From NCBI RefSeq assembly GCF_004138485.1, contig NZ_RYEV01000003.1:310001-374000 (forward strand): a DNA stretch of 64,000 nucleotides, read 5' to 3'. The stretch is from Peristeroidobacter soli. GTDB lineage: Bacteria; Pseudomonadota; Gammaproteobacteria; Steroidobacterales; Steroidobacteraceae. Shown here one piece after another: positions 7,063-15,470 of the stretch (position 1 is the first letter of the stretch; each line of letters opens with the position of its first letter). A program made the position numbers and the translations under genes. The notes beneath the pieces were generated by a model. That model was not told the DNA's origin. It made no database searches and worked only from the letters and a program-made list of their open reading frames with translations.

Positions 7063-9747
7063 CTACTCAGCGCTGCCCAGACTGGCCAGCGCTTCCTTCG
7101 CACGCTTCGTGATCGCGGCGTCTTCGCCTTGGGCTTTGGCGAGGATGGGATAGCTGTCGCGCAGGAGGGGCGCGGCGTCGGTGGGGCGTTTTTGGGCGAG
7201 CAGGGTGCGGCCGAGGGAGCTGTTGATGGCGGCGAGTTGGGGGCTGTCGGCGGCCAGGGATTTGGTGGCGATTTGCGAAGCCTGGCGCAATGTCTGTTCG
7301 GCTTCTTTCAGGCGACCTTGTTCGAGCTGGGCGCGGCCGAGGCCGGACAAAGCGGAGGCGGTGTAGGGGTGGTCGGCCGGTAGAGTGGCGGCATAGATTG
7401 CCAACGCGGCGCTGAAGTCTTCCTGGGCGCGAGCTGGATTGCCGGCATCGATGCGTACCAGGCCGAGGTTCACGAGGTCGTGCCCGACGTAAGGATGTTG
7501 ATCGCCGCGGGCCTTGCGATCCAATTCGACGACTCGCACCAATACCTGCTCCGCCTGCGCGAGATCGCCGCGACGGTGCAGGAAGCGGCCGTAGTTGCCG
7601 CTGGCATCCAGAGTCATCGGATGCGTTTCGCCTAACACCTTGCTCAGGATCTGCAGCGATTCGGTATAGAGCGGCGCCGCTTCGTCGAGCTTGCCCTGGG
7701 ATTGCAGCGTGAACGCCAGGTTCTGCACATGGATGCCGGTGCTCGGGTGATCGTTGCCGAGCACCTGACGATCGATGTCCAGCGCCGCGCGATACAACGT
7801 CGCCGCGTGCTCGAAGTTACTGCGATACGCATCCAGGCTGGCCAGCTCACTCATCACGGACGCCGCCTCGATAGTGCGGTCCTTCTGATGCTGCTTGTAG
7901 ATGCCGAGCGCATCGTTGAAATAGCGCTCCGCGACGTCCAGCTCTCCGCGCAGCTGTGCCACACGGCCGTGAGCCTGCAGCGTCGGCGCGATCGCCAGCG
8001 CATCGGCGCCCAACAATTCCTTCTGCATGGTCAACGCCGCGTTGAGATGCTCGGCACACGCGTCGAGCTGGCCGCGATCGCAGAGCGCGTTGCCGAGCGC
8101 CACGCGTGCTTGCGCAACCTCGGGCGCTCGTTCGCCGTGAATACGCACGCGTGACTTCAAGGCGTCTTCGAGCAACTCCACGGAGCTGTCATAGAGCCCC
8201 ATGCTGCCGTAAACGCGCCCGATGGTTCCCAACAGCGTCGCCCGCGTTTCGGGTTGATCATTCAGACCCAGGCGGATCCGTCGTGCACCGATGTCGAGCA
8301 TTTCGCGGGCGGTCACTTGATTGCCGCGACTACGCGAAGGATCGGACAGCTCGAACAGCTCCACCAGGAACGACGAGATCTGCTCCGCGCGAGTCCGCTC
8401 GGCGGTGGCAACGTCGCGTTCCTCCGCAATTCGTTGCGACTGGATGTAAGTGACAGCGGAGAAGGCGGCGAGCGTAACCACTGCCACGACACCCGCGGCC
8501 ACCGACCAGGCATGCCGCCTGATGAATTTGCGTGTCCGATACAGCCAGGTGTCACTGGTTGCTAGTACCGGCTGGCCCGAAAGGTGATGCTCCAGATCCG
8601 CCGCGAGTTGTTCCGCGGATGCATAGCGACGCTCCGGATCCTTACGCATCGCCATGCCGATGATGTTGTCCAGATCGCCGCGCAATTCACGCTCGAGGCG
8701 CGAGGGCGTTGTCGCGCGATGCGCAGCGAAGTCCGCCATCAGCTCCGGTGATTCCGAATGCACGCGCGCTACCATCGCGCTAGGTGGCAAGGCCTCCTGC
8801 TCACAAATGATGCGTTCCATGTCCGTGAGGCTGGTACCGATCAAATGGAACGGCCGCTTCCCGCACAACAACTCGTAGAGCAGTACGCCCAGCACGTAGA
8901 TGTCGCTGGCGGTGGTGATCACATCGCCGCGCACTTGCTCGGGGCTGGCATGCGCGGGCGTCATCACTCTGTACTCGAAGTGGGTGACTGCGAGCGTATG
9001 CGCGGAGTGGCGCGAGTCGAGCAGCTTGGCGATGCCGAAGTCCAGCAGTTTGGGCACGCCGTCTGGCGTAATCAGGATGTTGTTGGGCTTCAGATCCCGA
9101 TGCACGATCAGGTTTTGATGCGCGTAATGGACGGCGCCGCAAATGGTGCGGATCAGTTGCAGCCGTGCCTCGATGGGCAGGCGGCGACGGTCGCAATAAG
9201 CATCGATGGGCTCGCCATCGATGTACTCCATGACCAGATACGGCGTGCCATCGGGAGCGCGACCGCCGTCGAGCAGGCGCGCGATGTTCGGGTGTTGCAG
9301 CGTCGCCAGGATCTGCCGCTCCATGCGTAGGCGGCTTTGAATCTGCGGTGAGAACAGCCCGCCGCGCACGATCTTCAGCGCGACCCGCTGTTGATACTCC
9401 TCGTCGGCGCGCTCGGCGAGATACACGTCGCCCATGCCGCCGGAGCCGAGTTTGCGCACGATGCGGTAGCGGCCCAGCAGTTGTCCTTCCAGCGATTCCA
9501 GCGGCGACATGCGGATGCTTTCGCCGGCCGCGACTTCGTCCCAGAAGCCTTGCTCCTGCGCCGCCCTTTCGCCGAGGGCGTCGCCGAGCGCCTGCATGAC
9601 ATGCGACAGCAATGTTTCATCGGCCCCGCAGGCGCGGCGCACGTAGTCGCCCCGGTCCTGCGTGCTCATTCCACGCGCGTGCGCGACGATGGTCGTGACT
9701 TGTTCGTGAATGTTCTTGCCGTTTTCCATCGGACGCCAATCATGCAT
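7063..9747 (-). CDS. transmembrane Ser/Thr protein kinase with TPR sensor domain
   Basis: The 894-residue product opens with about 90 residues of unassigned sequence, then a Hanks-type kinase domain: P-loop GSGGMG (101-106), catalytic Lys125, HRDLKPNN (Asp218) and DFG (Asp236). A single membrane helix follows at about 413-436, and residues about 500-880 are tetratricopeptide repeats of the Kinesin-light-chain type. The topology predicts a cytoplasmic kinase with an extracytoplasmic TPR array that could bind a peptide or protein ligand. The product starts at ATG 9747; a second ATG at codon 7 is possible. No partner gene is adjacent. Confidence 0.92.
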   Translation of the reverse strand: MHDWRPMENGKNIHEQVTTIVAHARGMSTQDRGDYVRRACGADETLLSHVMQALGDALGERAAQEQGFWDEVAAGESIRMSPLESLEGQLLGRYRIVRKLGSGGMGDVYLAERADEEYQQRVALKIVRGGLFSPQIQSRLRMERQILATLQHPNIARLLDGGRAPDGTPYLVMEYIDGEPIDAYCDRRRLPIEARLQLIRTICGAVHYAHQNLIVHRDLKPNNILITPDGVPKLLDFGIAKLLDSRHSAHTLAVTHFEYRVMTPAHASPEQVRGDVITTASDIYVLGVLLYELLCGKRPFHLIGTSLTDMERIICEQEALPPSAMVARVHSESPELMADFAAHRATTPSRLERELRGDLDNIIGMAMRKDPERRYASAEQLAADLEHHLSGQPVLATSDTWLYRTRKFIRRHAWSVAAGVVAVVTLAAFSAVTYIQSQRIAEERDVATAERTRAEQISSFLVELFELSDPSRSRGNQVTAREMLDIGARRIRLGLNDQPETRATLLGTIGRVYGSMGLYDSSVELLEDALKSRVRIHGERAPEVAQARVALGNALCDRGQLDACAEHLNAALTMQKELLGADALAIAPTLQAHGRVAQLRGELDVAERYFNDALGIYKQHQKDRTIEAASVMSELASLDAYRSNFEHAATLYRAALDIDRQVLGNDHPSTGIHVQNLAFTLQSQGKLDEAAPLYTESLQILSKVLGETHPMTLDASGNYGRFLHRRGDLAQAEQVLVRVVELDRKARGDQHPYVGHDLVNLGLVRIDAGNPARAQEDFSAALAIYAATLPADHPYTASALSGLGRAQLEQGRLKEAEQTLRQASQIATKSLAADSPQLAAINSSLGRTLLAQKRPTDAAPLLRDSYPILAKAQGEDAAITKRAKEALASLGSAE

Positions 9748-9832
9748 CAGAGGCCGAGCAACCGTGTAATATTCTTATGGCACGAGACTAACGTGACACA
9801 AAACTGAAAAGTGGGACTAACCCGGAGGAATC

Positions 9833-9991
9833 ATGGCAACGAAGCGTAAGGCGAGCAAAAAGGCCGGCAAGAAGAAGGCGGCCAAGAAAAAGGTCGTCAT
9901 CGCCAAAAAGAAGGTTGGCAAGAAGAAGGCTGGCAAGAAGAAGGTCGTTCGCGCCGGTGACGGCGTGGTCCGCACCCCGCAGAAGCCCTGA
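9833..9991 (+). CDS. 52-residue Lys/Ala-rich basic protein (histone H1-like)
   Basis: An open frame of 52 codons follows a strong GGAGG five bases before ATG 9833. The product is built from KKAGKKK/AAKKK-type repeats (about half of the residues are Lys or Arg) and ends in a non-basic tail (GDGVVRTPQKP). Such proteins are like bacterial histone H1-like or AlgP-type DNA-binding proteins, which condense DNA through unstructured basic tails. DNA binding here is inferred from composition only. It is transcribed away from the kinase gene; both start regions share the 85-base gap. Confidence 0.72.
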   Translation: MATKRKASKKAGKKKAAKKKVVIAKKKVGKKKAGKKKVVRAGDGVVRTPQKP

Positions 9992-10071
9992 TCGCACGCC
10001 GACGAAAGTGAGCGATGCCGTGGCCGAAAGGCGTACGGCATCGCCATTCCTCCCCAGCCTCCTCGCCCTTC

Positions 10072-10950
10072 ATGTATAGATCGCTGCGCCCCCTCCAACA
10101 CCAACAGCTCCAGGCGCGCGACCTGACCTTCCATGGGTATCGCTGGCCTGGCACCGAGCCGGAGCCGCTGGTGCTGTTGCACGGTTGGGGCGATACGGGC
10201 GAGACCTATCAGTTCCTGGTCGATTGTTTTGCCGCCGACCGTAGCTGTGTCGCCATCGACATGCGCGGCTTCGGCCGGACCCAGCGCCCCGTCGATGGCT
10301 ATTGGTTTCCAGACTACCTTGCCGATCTCGACGCGCTGCTGGACCAACTGGCGCCAGGGGCGCCGGTCGATCTCGTCGGTCACAGCATGGGCGGCAACAT
10401 CGCGACGCTGTATTCCGGCGTGCGGCCGCAACGCATACGCCGGCTCATCAGCCTCGAAGGCTTTGGGATGCCGCGCACGACGCCCGATCAGGCGCCTGCT
10501 CGCTACGCGCAATGGCTCGATGAGGTGAAGCAAGGCACCGAATTCGCCGTCTACGAAAGTTACGACCAGTTGGTTCGTGTGCTCGGCCGTCGCAACCCGC
10601 GCACGCCGAGAGATCGTCTGGAGTTCATCGCGCGCTCCTGGGGACAGCCGCGCGACGACGGCAAGATCGAACTGCGGGCCGACCCGAAACACAAACGAGT
10701 GAACCCCGTGCTGTACTCACGCGAGCAGGCCGAAGCGTGCTGGCAGGCGATCGAGGCGCCGGTGTTGTTTGTATCGGGCGATCAGTCCGATCTGGTGAAG
10801 CGCATGGGCGATGAGCTGGCCGAGTCGAAGTTGCGGTCGGTGTATCGCAATCTCACGCTCGCCAGCGTCGCTGACGCCGGCCACATGATGCATCACGAGC
10901 GGCCGGGTGAAGTGGCGGCGCTGATCGAAGAGTTCCTCGAGACCCAATGA
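10072..10950 (+). CDS. alpha/beta hydrolase (catalytic triad intact)
   Basis: The roughly 292-residue product has the HGWGDTGE oxyanion loop, nucleophile elbow VGHSMGGN, a likely acid in SGDQSDL, and catalytic His in DAGHMMHHE. It resembles epoxide hydrolase/esterase-type alpha/beta hydrolases and has no signal peptide. An in-frame ATG at 10015 would add 19 residues that look unlike coding sequence, so I prefer the ATG at 10072, although neither has a good ribosome binding site. The substrate is not predictable. Confidence 0.88.
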   Translation: MYRSLRPLQHQQLQARDLTFHGYRWPGTEPEPLVLLHGWGDTGETYQFLVDCFAADRSCVAIDMRGFGRTQRPVDGYWFPDYLADLDALLDQLAPGAPVDLVGHSMGGNIATLYSGVRPQRIRRLISLEGFGMPRTTPDQAPARYAQWLDEVKQGTEFAVYESYDQLVRVLGRRNPRTPRDRLEFIARSWGQPRDDGKIELRADPKHKRVNPVLYSREQAEACWQAIEAPVLFVSGDQSDLVKRMGDELAESKLRSVYRNLTLASVADAGHMMHHERPGEVAALIEEFLETQ

Positions 10951-10983
10951 AAAGGGCCTGCGTCGCTGGCGCAACGCAGGCCC
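10951..10983 (-). terminator. intrinsic terminator of the small lipoprotein gene
   Basis: A perfect 10-bp stem (10954-10963 with 10974-10983, loop 10 bases) lies directly after the stop of the hydrolase gene. Read on the minus strand the stem is followed by TTTT, so it fits as the terminator of the lipoprotein gene ending at 11005. Confidence 0.7.
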
Positions 10984-11004
10984 CCGAAACCAACGAGCGA
11001 TCGA

Positions 11005-11238
11005 TTATTTCTTCAGCTCGTCGGCGGCGTCCTTGGCGCCGTCGCGCGCTTCATCCATGGCGTCGTCGACCTTGTTGGCCGTCGATTCCTTGCCGCCGTT
11101 CTTCATGGTGTCGATGGCTTCGTCGACTTCCTCGCCGGCCTGTTCCACCGGGCCTTTCTTCTCGCAGGCCGCCAGGCTCAGGCTCAGGGTGGTGGCGAGC
11201 ATCGCGGACCAGAGCAGTTTCGCAGTCGTCGTCTTCAT
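11005..11238 (-). CDS. small acidic/basic helical lipoprotein, probable stress protein
   Basis: The 77-residue product has a signal peptide with lipobox SLAAC (Cys25). A charged, Lys/Asp/Ala-rich helical mature part follows, with repeats of the type DDAMDEARDGAKDAADE, recalling small CsbD/entericidin-like stress proteins without clear homology. GGAGG sits 8 bases before ATG 11238. A match to the EcfG promoter pattern lies 37-61 bases upstream, which suggests control by the general stress sigma encoded 1.5 kb away. Confidence 0.8.
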   Translation of the reverse strand: MKTTTAKLLWSAMLATTLSLSLAACEKKGPVEQAGEEVDEAIDTMKNGGKESTANKVDDAMDEARDGAKDAADELKK

Positions 11239-11274
11239 GATGTTTCCTCCGCTGGTACTGAATTTCGTCAGAAA

Positions 11275-11299
11275 AACGTTTACGACTGCGGTAAGTTCC
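11275..11299 (-). promoter_or_regulatory. EcfG-type stress promoter, minus strand (lipoprotein)
   Basis: Read on the minus strand the site is GGAAC (11299-11295), 16 bases, then CGTT (11278-11275), an exact match to the GGAAC-N16/17-CGTT pattern known for alphaproteobacterial EcfG sigma factors. It points at the lipoprotein start at 11238. Assignment to the sigma factor at 12807 is inference. Confidence 0.7.
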
Positions 11300-11312
11300 G
11301 GATTGCTGCGCT

Positions 11313-11337
11313 GGAACCGGACATAAGTTCGCGCGTT
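11313..11337 (+). promoter_or_regulatory. EcfG-type stress promoter, plus strand (DUF1328 gene)
   Basis: GGAAC at 11313-11317, 16 bases, CGTT at 11334-11337, 71 bases before the ATG of the DUF1328 gene. It is back-to-back with the minus-strand copy, so one 63-bp segment holds two divergent exact matches. Confidence 0.7.
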
Positions 11338-11408
11338 CGGAGACTGAAACGGCGAGCGATAAGGAGGTTGCAAGCTGAAGATTTCTCAACGAGGGTACGG
11401 AGGTTCAC

Positions 11409-11582
11409 ATGCTGTCTTGGGCGCTGACATTCTTTGTGGTCGCGATCATTGCCGCGGTGCTGGGCTTCACCAGCATTGCCGGTGCCGCGGCCGGTATCGC
11501 GAAAATCTGTTTCTTTATTTTCCTGGTCCTGACCTTGGTGGCATTGGTGGGTGGCGCATTGCGCGGCAGGCCCCCGGTGTGA
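11409..11582 (+). CDS. DUF1328 (YtjA-type) small membrane protein
   Basis: The 57-residue product has two hydrophobic helices (about 4-24 and 34-50) separated by GAAAGIAKI, the typical DUF1328 layout. Members are short inner-membrane proteins often found among envelope or stress genes; no biochemical role is known. GGAGG lies 6 bases before the ATG. An EcfG-type promoter upstream and a strong terminator downstream make it a monocistronic probable stress-regulon gene. Confidence 0.88.
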   Translation: MLSWALTFFVVAIIAAVLGFTSIAGAAAGIAKICFFIFLVLTLVALVGGALRGRPPV

Positions 11583-11602
11583 CAAGCAGGACAAGCAAAA
11601 AG

Positions 11603-11630
11603 AAACGGGGCCGACTGGCCCCGTTTTTTT
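11603..11630 (+). terminator. intrinsic terminator between DUF1328 gene and phyR
   Basis: A 10-bp stem (11603-11612 with 11617-11626) with a GACT loop is followed by a T run. The A-rich left flank gives a U-rich tail on the other strand too, so it can serve both the DUF1328 gene and the convergent phyR gene. Confidence 0.85.
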
Positions 11631-11652
11631 ATGCCCGAATGCAGGACTGGCG

Positions 11653-12423
11653 TTATGCGAACAGCAAAGCCTGGCTGACGGCAACCCGCACGGTTTCAGG
11701 CACGAACGGCTTGGTGACCAGGAATGTAGGCTCGGGACGCTCGCCTGTCAGCAGACGCTCCGGATACGCGGTGATGAACACGATGGGCACTTCGACCTCG
11801 CTCAGGATCTGGCGGACCGCGTCGATGCCGGAGCTGCCGTCGGCCAGTTTGATGTCCGCGAGCACCAGGCCCGGCTCGGTCTTGCGAGCGGCGCGGACCG
11901 CTTCGTCGCGGGTGGTCGCGATCGCGGCGACGGTGTGACCCATCTCGCGCACGATGCTCTGCAGGTCCAGAGAGATGATGGGCTCGTCCTCGATGATAAG
12001 GACCTTGGTGCTGGGCTGATTGGAGATCTCCCGCACCGCCTGGCTCACCATCTGTTTTACTTCTTCTTCATCGACGCTGAGGATGTGGGCCGCGTCGCTG
12101 ATATTGAATCCTTCCATCGCCGTGAGCAGCAGCGCCTGACGGCGCGCCGGGGTGAGCTCGCTCAAGCGGCGCTCGACGCCATCCGCGTCACGCTTCAACG
12201 CGGCCGCGGGCACTTCGACGTGCGCGCTGTTCCAGAGTTTGTGGAACAAGCGATACAGCCCAACCCTTGGGGACAGGCGGGCATCCAATACGGATGTATC
12301 GGCAACAATGGCTTCCAGACATGCCCGGACATAGGCATCGCCACTTTTCTGCGTACCACACAGCGCGCGGGCGTACCGGCGCAGATAGGGCAGATGTTCG
12401 GCGATGGCGTGAGCTAAGGCCAT
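11653..12423 (-). CDS. phyR: PhyR-type anti-anti-sigma response regulator
   Basis: The 256-residue product consists of an N-terminal sigma-like domain (about 1-132, with the SELTPARRQALLL and SDAAHILSVDEEEVKQ segments of a sigma region 4) and a C-terminal receiver domain. The receiver shows the acidic pair in IIEDE, phospho-acceptor Asp190 (LVLADIKLADG), and Thr and Lys in FITAY and VTKPF. In Alphaproteobacteria phosphorylated PhyR binds NepR and frees the EcfG sigma factor. The order (sigma-like then receiver), the neighbours and the intact Asp all fit. AGGAG precedes ATG 12423. The gene is divergent from nepR-ecfG. Confidence 0.93.
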   Translation of the reverse strand: MALAHAIAEHLPYLRRYARALCGTQKSGDAYVRACLEAIVADTSVLDARLSPRVGLYRLFHKLWNSAHVEVPAAALKRDADGVERRLSELTPARRQALLLTAMEGFNISDAAHILSVDEEEVKQMVSQAVREISNQPSTKVLIIEDEPIISLDLQSIVREMGHTVAAIATTRDEAVRAARKTEPGLVLADIKLADGSSGIDAVRQILSEVEVPIVFITAYPERLLTGERPEPTFLVTKPFVPETVRVAVSQALLFA

Positions 12424-12537
12424 GGAGACTCCTGAGACGGTTTCTTTAGCGGCGCGGCAGAACGTTCGAGAACTGGGCGCTCGGGACTGAATGCAGCAAT
12501 ACTATGTACGAAGTAGGTGGAAGGTTCCTTACTCCCT

Positions 12538-12563
12538 GGAACTTTTTCACGGCACGAAGCGTT
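12538..12563 (+). promoter_or_regulatory. EcfG-type promoter of nepR-ecfG (autoregulation)
   Basis: GGAAC at 12538-12542, 17 bases, CGTT at 12560-12563: an exact match to the EcfG consensus about 60 bases before the nepR ATG. It suggests positive autoregulation of the operon, as in Alphaproteobacteria. A minus-strand GGAAC at 12528-12524 faces phyR but lacks a good -10 element. Confidence 0.75.
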
Positions 12564-12621
12564 TCCTCCGCCACTGAACCGACCTAAGCCGGCGTTGAGC
12601 CGCGCCATTACTGAATCAGCC

Positions 12622-12810
12622 ATGATCATGAGTGAGCAAACCAAGCCTGGCGAGCCCGTCGAAGCACCGGCTGCGAGTACGACGGAGCAAGTCCCCGACT
12701 GGCTCGGCTCGCGCCTGAAGCGCATGTTCACCGACGTCATGGACGAGCCCGTGCCGGACGAGTTCAAGGCGCTGCTGAAACAGCTGGAAGACAAGGAGCG
12801 TGGCGCTTGA
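12622..12810 (+). CDS. nepR: NepR-type anti-sigma factor
   Basis: The 62-residue product has a disordered N-terminus and a C-terminal helical pair, WLGSRLKRMFTDVMDEPVPD followed by EFKALLKQLE. This matches the NepR signature (LGxxLRxxYxxVxxEPVPxxFxxLLxxL). NepR holds the EcfG sigma inactive and is in turn captured by phosphorylated PhyR. The start may be ATG 12622 or 12628, and neither has a strong ribosome binding site. A longer in-frame ATG at 12517 is upstream of the probable promoter and therefore unlikely. Its stop overlaps the TTG start of the sigma gene, so the two are probably co-translated. Confidence 0.9.
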   Translation: MIMSEQTKPGEPVEAPAASTTEQVPDWLGSRLKRMFTDVMDEPVPDEFKALLKQLEDKERGA

Positions 12811-13451
12811 GCGGCGACAACGGAACCCACGACGACACCGTGGCCTCCGGCGCGCAGCCCAGCCAGCGAAAGCCTTCCATGACCGGTCAGGACAAATTTC
12901 TGGAGCAAGTGACGGCGTTGTTGCCGGCCTTGCGTGCTTTCGGACGGTCCTTGTGCGGCGACCCGGCGCGTGCCGACGATCTCGTGCAGGACACCGTGCT
13001 GAAGGCATGGACCAACCGCGAGCAATTCCAGACGGGCAGCAATCTGAAAGCCTGGTTGTTCACCATCCTGCGCAATTGCTACTACTCGGAGCTGCGCCAT
13101 CGGAAGTTCGAGATCGAGGATCCGGACGGCATCTGCGCTTCGCAGATGGCCATCGCGCCGGATCACGATGCCAAACTGCATCTGCGCGATCTGAACCGCG
13201 CGCTGCAGGAGTTGCCGGTGGATCAGCGCGAAGCACTGGTGCTGGTGTGCGCGACCGGCCTGTCCTACGAAGAAGCGGCGGACGTGTGCCAGGTCGCGGT
13301 GGGCACAATCAAGAGCCGTATTGCGCGTGCCCGCGATCGCCTGGTCGAGCTGCTCGGCGAGGACGCCACACAGGTGACTGGAACGTTGCCCGCGGTGAAC
13401 TCTCTCAGCGAGTCCAACATCAGCAACGAACGGCGTTCGGGCGCGTCCTGA
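12807..13451 (+). CDS. ecfG: EcfG-family (ECF15-like) RNA polymerase sigma factor
   Basis: The 214-residue product has sigma region 2 (LRAFGRSLCGDPARADDLVQDTVLKAW), the region 2.4 segment LKAWLFTILRNCYYSELR typical of EcfG, and region 4 (LPVDQREALVLVCATGLSYEEAADVC followed by VGTIKSRIARARDRL). It should direct polymerase to GGAAC/CGTT promoters, several of which are in this window. The start is a TTG that overlaps the nepR stop (TTGA) with AAGGAG 8 bases upstream; an ATG at 12879 would give a shorter protein that still has the whole region 2. Confidence 0.92.
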   Translation: MSGDNGTHDDTVASGAQPSQRKPSMTGQDKFLEQVTALLPALRAFGRSLCGDPARADDLVQDTVLKAWTNREQFQTGSNLKAWLFTILRNCYYSELRHRKFEIEDPDGICASQMAIAPDHDAKLHLRDLNRALQELPVDQREALVLVCATGLSYEEAADVCQVAVGTIKSRIARARDRLVELLGEDATQVTGTLPAVNSLSESNISNERRSGAS

Positions 13452-13501
13452 GCGTCGGCTCGCGCTGGGATCTCTAGATGTAGTCGTCGCGGGGAGTCGC
13501 T

Positions 13502-15376
13502 TTGAAGAGCGCCAAGATCGTCGCCGCGCCACGTTCCTGGTTTGGCCGGAATGCGGGCCTGCGTCCGCGCCTCGTCCTCATCGTCGGCATTGCCATGCTG
13601 GCGCCGGGCGCGCTCGCGGTCTTGCAAGCGATTTCCAGCTACAACAGCAGCATGCGCATCCTGGAGCAGAACCTCGCCCAGGCCGCGCAGCTGTCCGCGA
13701 CGGAACAGGTCAATATGATCTCGGCGTCGCGCGAGATTCTCACCAGCCTGGCGGCGCAACCCGACGTTCGTAACGGCGAAGGGCCGGCCTGCCGGCGCGC
13801 CTTGCAACGGGCCATCGGCGGACTCGATCAATATTCGGGTGCCTCGGTCGTCGATGCCAAAGGCGATTTCACCTGCGCCTCGGGTCCGACGCGTACGGGC
13901 GTGAACGTTGCCGACCGGCAGTGGTTCATCTCGGTGATGAGCGGCGACGGCTTCGTCATCAGCGATCTGATCGTGAGTCGCTGGCTCGGCACCTGGGGCA
14001 TCGTCACCGCCGTGCCGCTGGTCGACGAGAACGGTGTCATTCAAGGTGCGGTGGCGCTGTTCATCGGTCTGGACTGGCTGACGCGTCGTTATCACTACGG
14101 TAACGAGGCCGAGGACACCGCGTTCGCGCTGCTCGACAGTCAGGGCGAGATCATCACGGGCGAATCCGAACGCTCGCCGGCCAGATCGCCGCTGCCCTCC
14201 CGCGACATCGTGAACGAGCATCTGCGCGAGCACATGCAGGGCGGTCAGACCCAGACCTTCCGGGCGCGCGGCCACGATGGAACGTGGCGTCTCTATGCCA
14301 TCAGCCCGCTGCTCGGCGGACGCATCTTCGTGATCCTCGGCACGCCGGTGTTGACCGCGATCGGGCCATTGGCGCTGCAAGTCGCGTGGGGTGTGCTCAC
14401 TCCTTTATTAATGTGGGCACTGGCCATTGCCGTCGTGTGGTTCGGCATCGAGCATCTGGTAGTGCGTTGGATCACCTATCTCGAGCGCATTACGTCGGCG
14501 TATGCGGCCGGCCGTCACAGCGTGCGTCCGGAGCGCGTCAGTGCGGCGCCGGCCGAGATTCGCAGTCTCGGTGAGACGTTCTCACGCATGGCCGACTTGC
14601 TGTCGGCGCGCGAGAACGAGCTGCGCGACTCGCTCCAGCAGAAAGAGATCCTGGTGCGCGAGATCCATCACCGGGTGAAGAACAATCTGCAGCTGGTGAT
14701 GAGCTTGCTCAATCTGCACGCGCGCCGCATTCGCGATCCGCGCGCCGAGGTTGCATTCGCCGAGGCGCGCAGCCGTATCAATGCGCTCGCGACGTTGCAC
14801 CGACGCTTATATGAGTCCGAGAGCCTGCAGGAGATCGACCTGAAGTGGTTCCTCGAAGACTTGTGCGCGGAGCTGCGTCGAGGCGGCTTGTCTCGAGGTC
14901 GCAATGTCGAACTGACCGTCGACTCGCCGAGCGAAGTCATCGGCCCTGACGTTGCTGTGCCACTGGGCTTGCTGGTGACCGAGGCCATCACCAATGCGTA
15001 CAAGCATGCATTCAACGAGCGCGACGGCGGCCACATCAAGGTGCAGATCGTGCGCGAGTCGCCGTCGACGCTGCTGCTGACCATTCGCGACGACGGCATC
15101 GGCTTCGACATGGCGGCCAGCTCGCCGGATCAAAGCGGGCTGGGTCGCTCGCTCATCGAGGCGTTCGTGCGTCAGCTGCGTGGCGAGCTGGAGATGCGCT
15201 CGGACGAGGGCACCGTCGTGCAGATCAAGTTCCCGGCCCCGTTGAAGGCGGCCGACAAGAAGCAGGGCGGGCATCACTCGCCGCATCATCCGAGTGCACA
15301 CAACGTGTCCGGCATGGCGCAGCCGGGTCCGGTCGACGCGCCGGCCCCGGAACAGCCGACGACCAAGTCAGCCTGA
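13502..15376 (+). CDS. HisKA_2-type sensor histidine kinase (probable PhyR kinase)
   Basis: The 624-residue product has a membrane helix at about 21-43, an extracytoplasmic dCache/CHASE-like sensor (about 45-285), a second helix (about 291-314), a HAMP-like linker and the dimerization/phosphotransfer helix REIHHRVKNNLQLVMSLL (His389/390). An HATPase domain follows with the N box (EAITNAYKHAF) and G1 (DDGIGFDM). HRVKNN is the hallmark of the HisKA_2/HWE kinases that feed PhyR in Alphaproteobacteria. Its place right after ecfG makes PhyR the likely target. It starts at TTG with GGGGAG upstream. The C-terminal 40 residues are His/Pro-rich and disordered. Confidence 0.9.
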   Translation: MKSAKIVAAPRSWFGRNAGLRPRLVLIVGIAMLAPGALAVLQAISSYNSSMRILEQNLAQAAQLSATEQVNMISASREILTSLAAQPDVRNGEGPACRRALQRAIGGLDQYSGASVVDAKGDFTCASGPTRTGVNVADRQWFISVMSGDGFVISDLIVSRWLGTWGIVTAVPLVDENGVIQGAVALFIGLDWLTRRYHYGNEAEDTAFALLDSQGEIITGESERSPARSPLPSRDIVNEHLREHMQGGQTQTFRARGHDGTWRLYAISPLLGGRIFVILGTPVLTAIGPLALQVAWGVLTPLLMWALAIAVVWFGIEHLVVRWITYLERITSAYAAGRHSVRPERVSAAPAEIRSLGETFSRMADLLSARENELRDSLQQKEILVREIHHRVKNNLQLVMSLLNLHARRIRDPRAEVAFAEARSRINALATLHRRLYESESLQEIDLKWFLEDLCAELRRGGLSRGRNVELTVDSPSEVIGPDVAVPLGLLVTEAITNAYKHAFNERDGGHIKVQIVRESPSTLLLTIRDDGIGFDMAASSPDQSGLGRSLIEAFVRQLRGELEMRSDEGTVVQIKFPAPLKAADKKQGGHHSPHHPSAHNVSGMAQPGPVDAPAPEQPTTKSA

Positions 15377-15470
15377 TGCCGCCAGCACAAAACTGATCGA
15401 TCCCGGCTGGGTCTTTGCGGCGCGTACCAGTATCCTGGCGCGTCTGTAACGGACTCCTTCCCGGCATCGC

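Noticed and set aside
12503-12528. EcfG promoter for phyR on the minus strand
   Set aside because: GGAAC is present but the -10 reads CATA or ACAT at allowed spacings, so I do not list it as a promoter.
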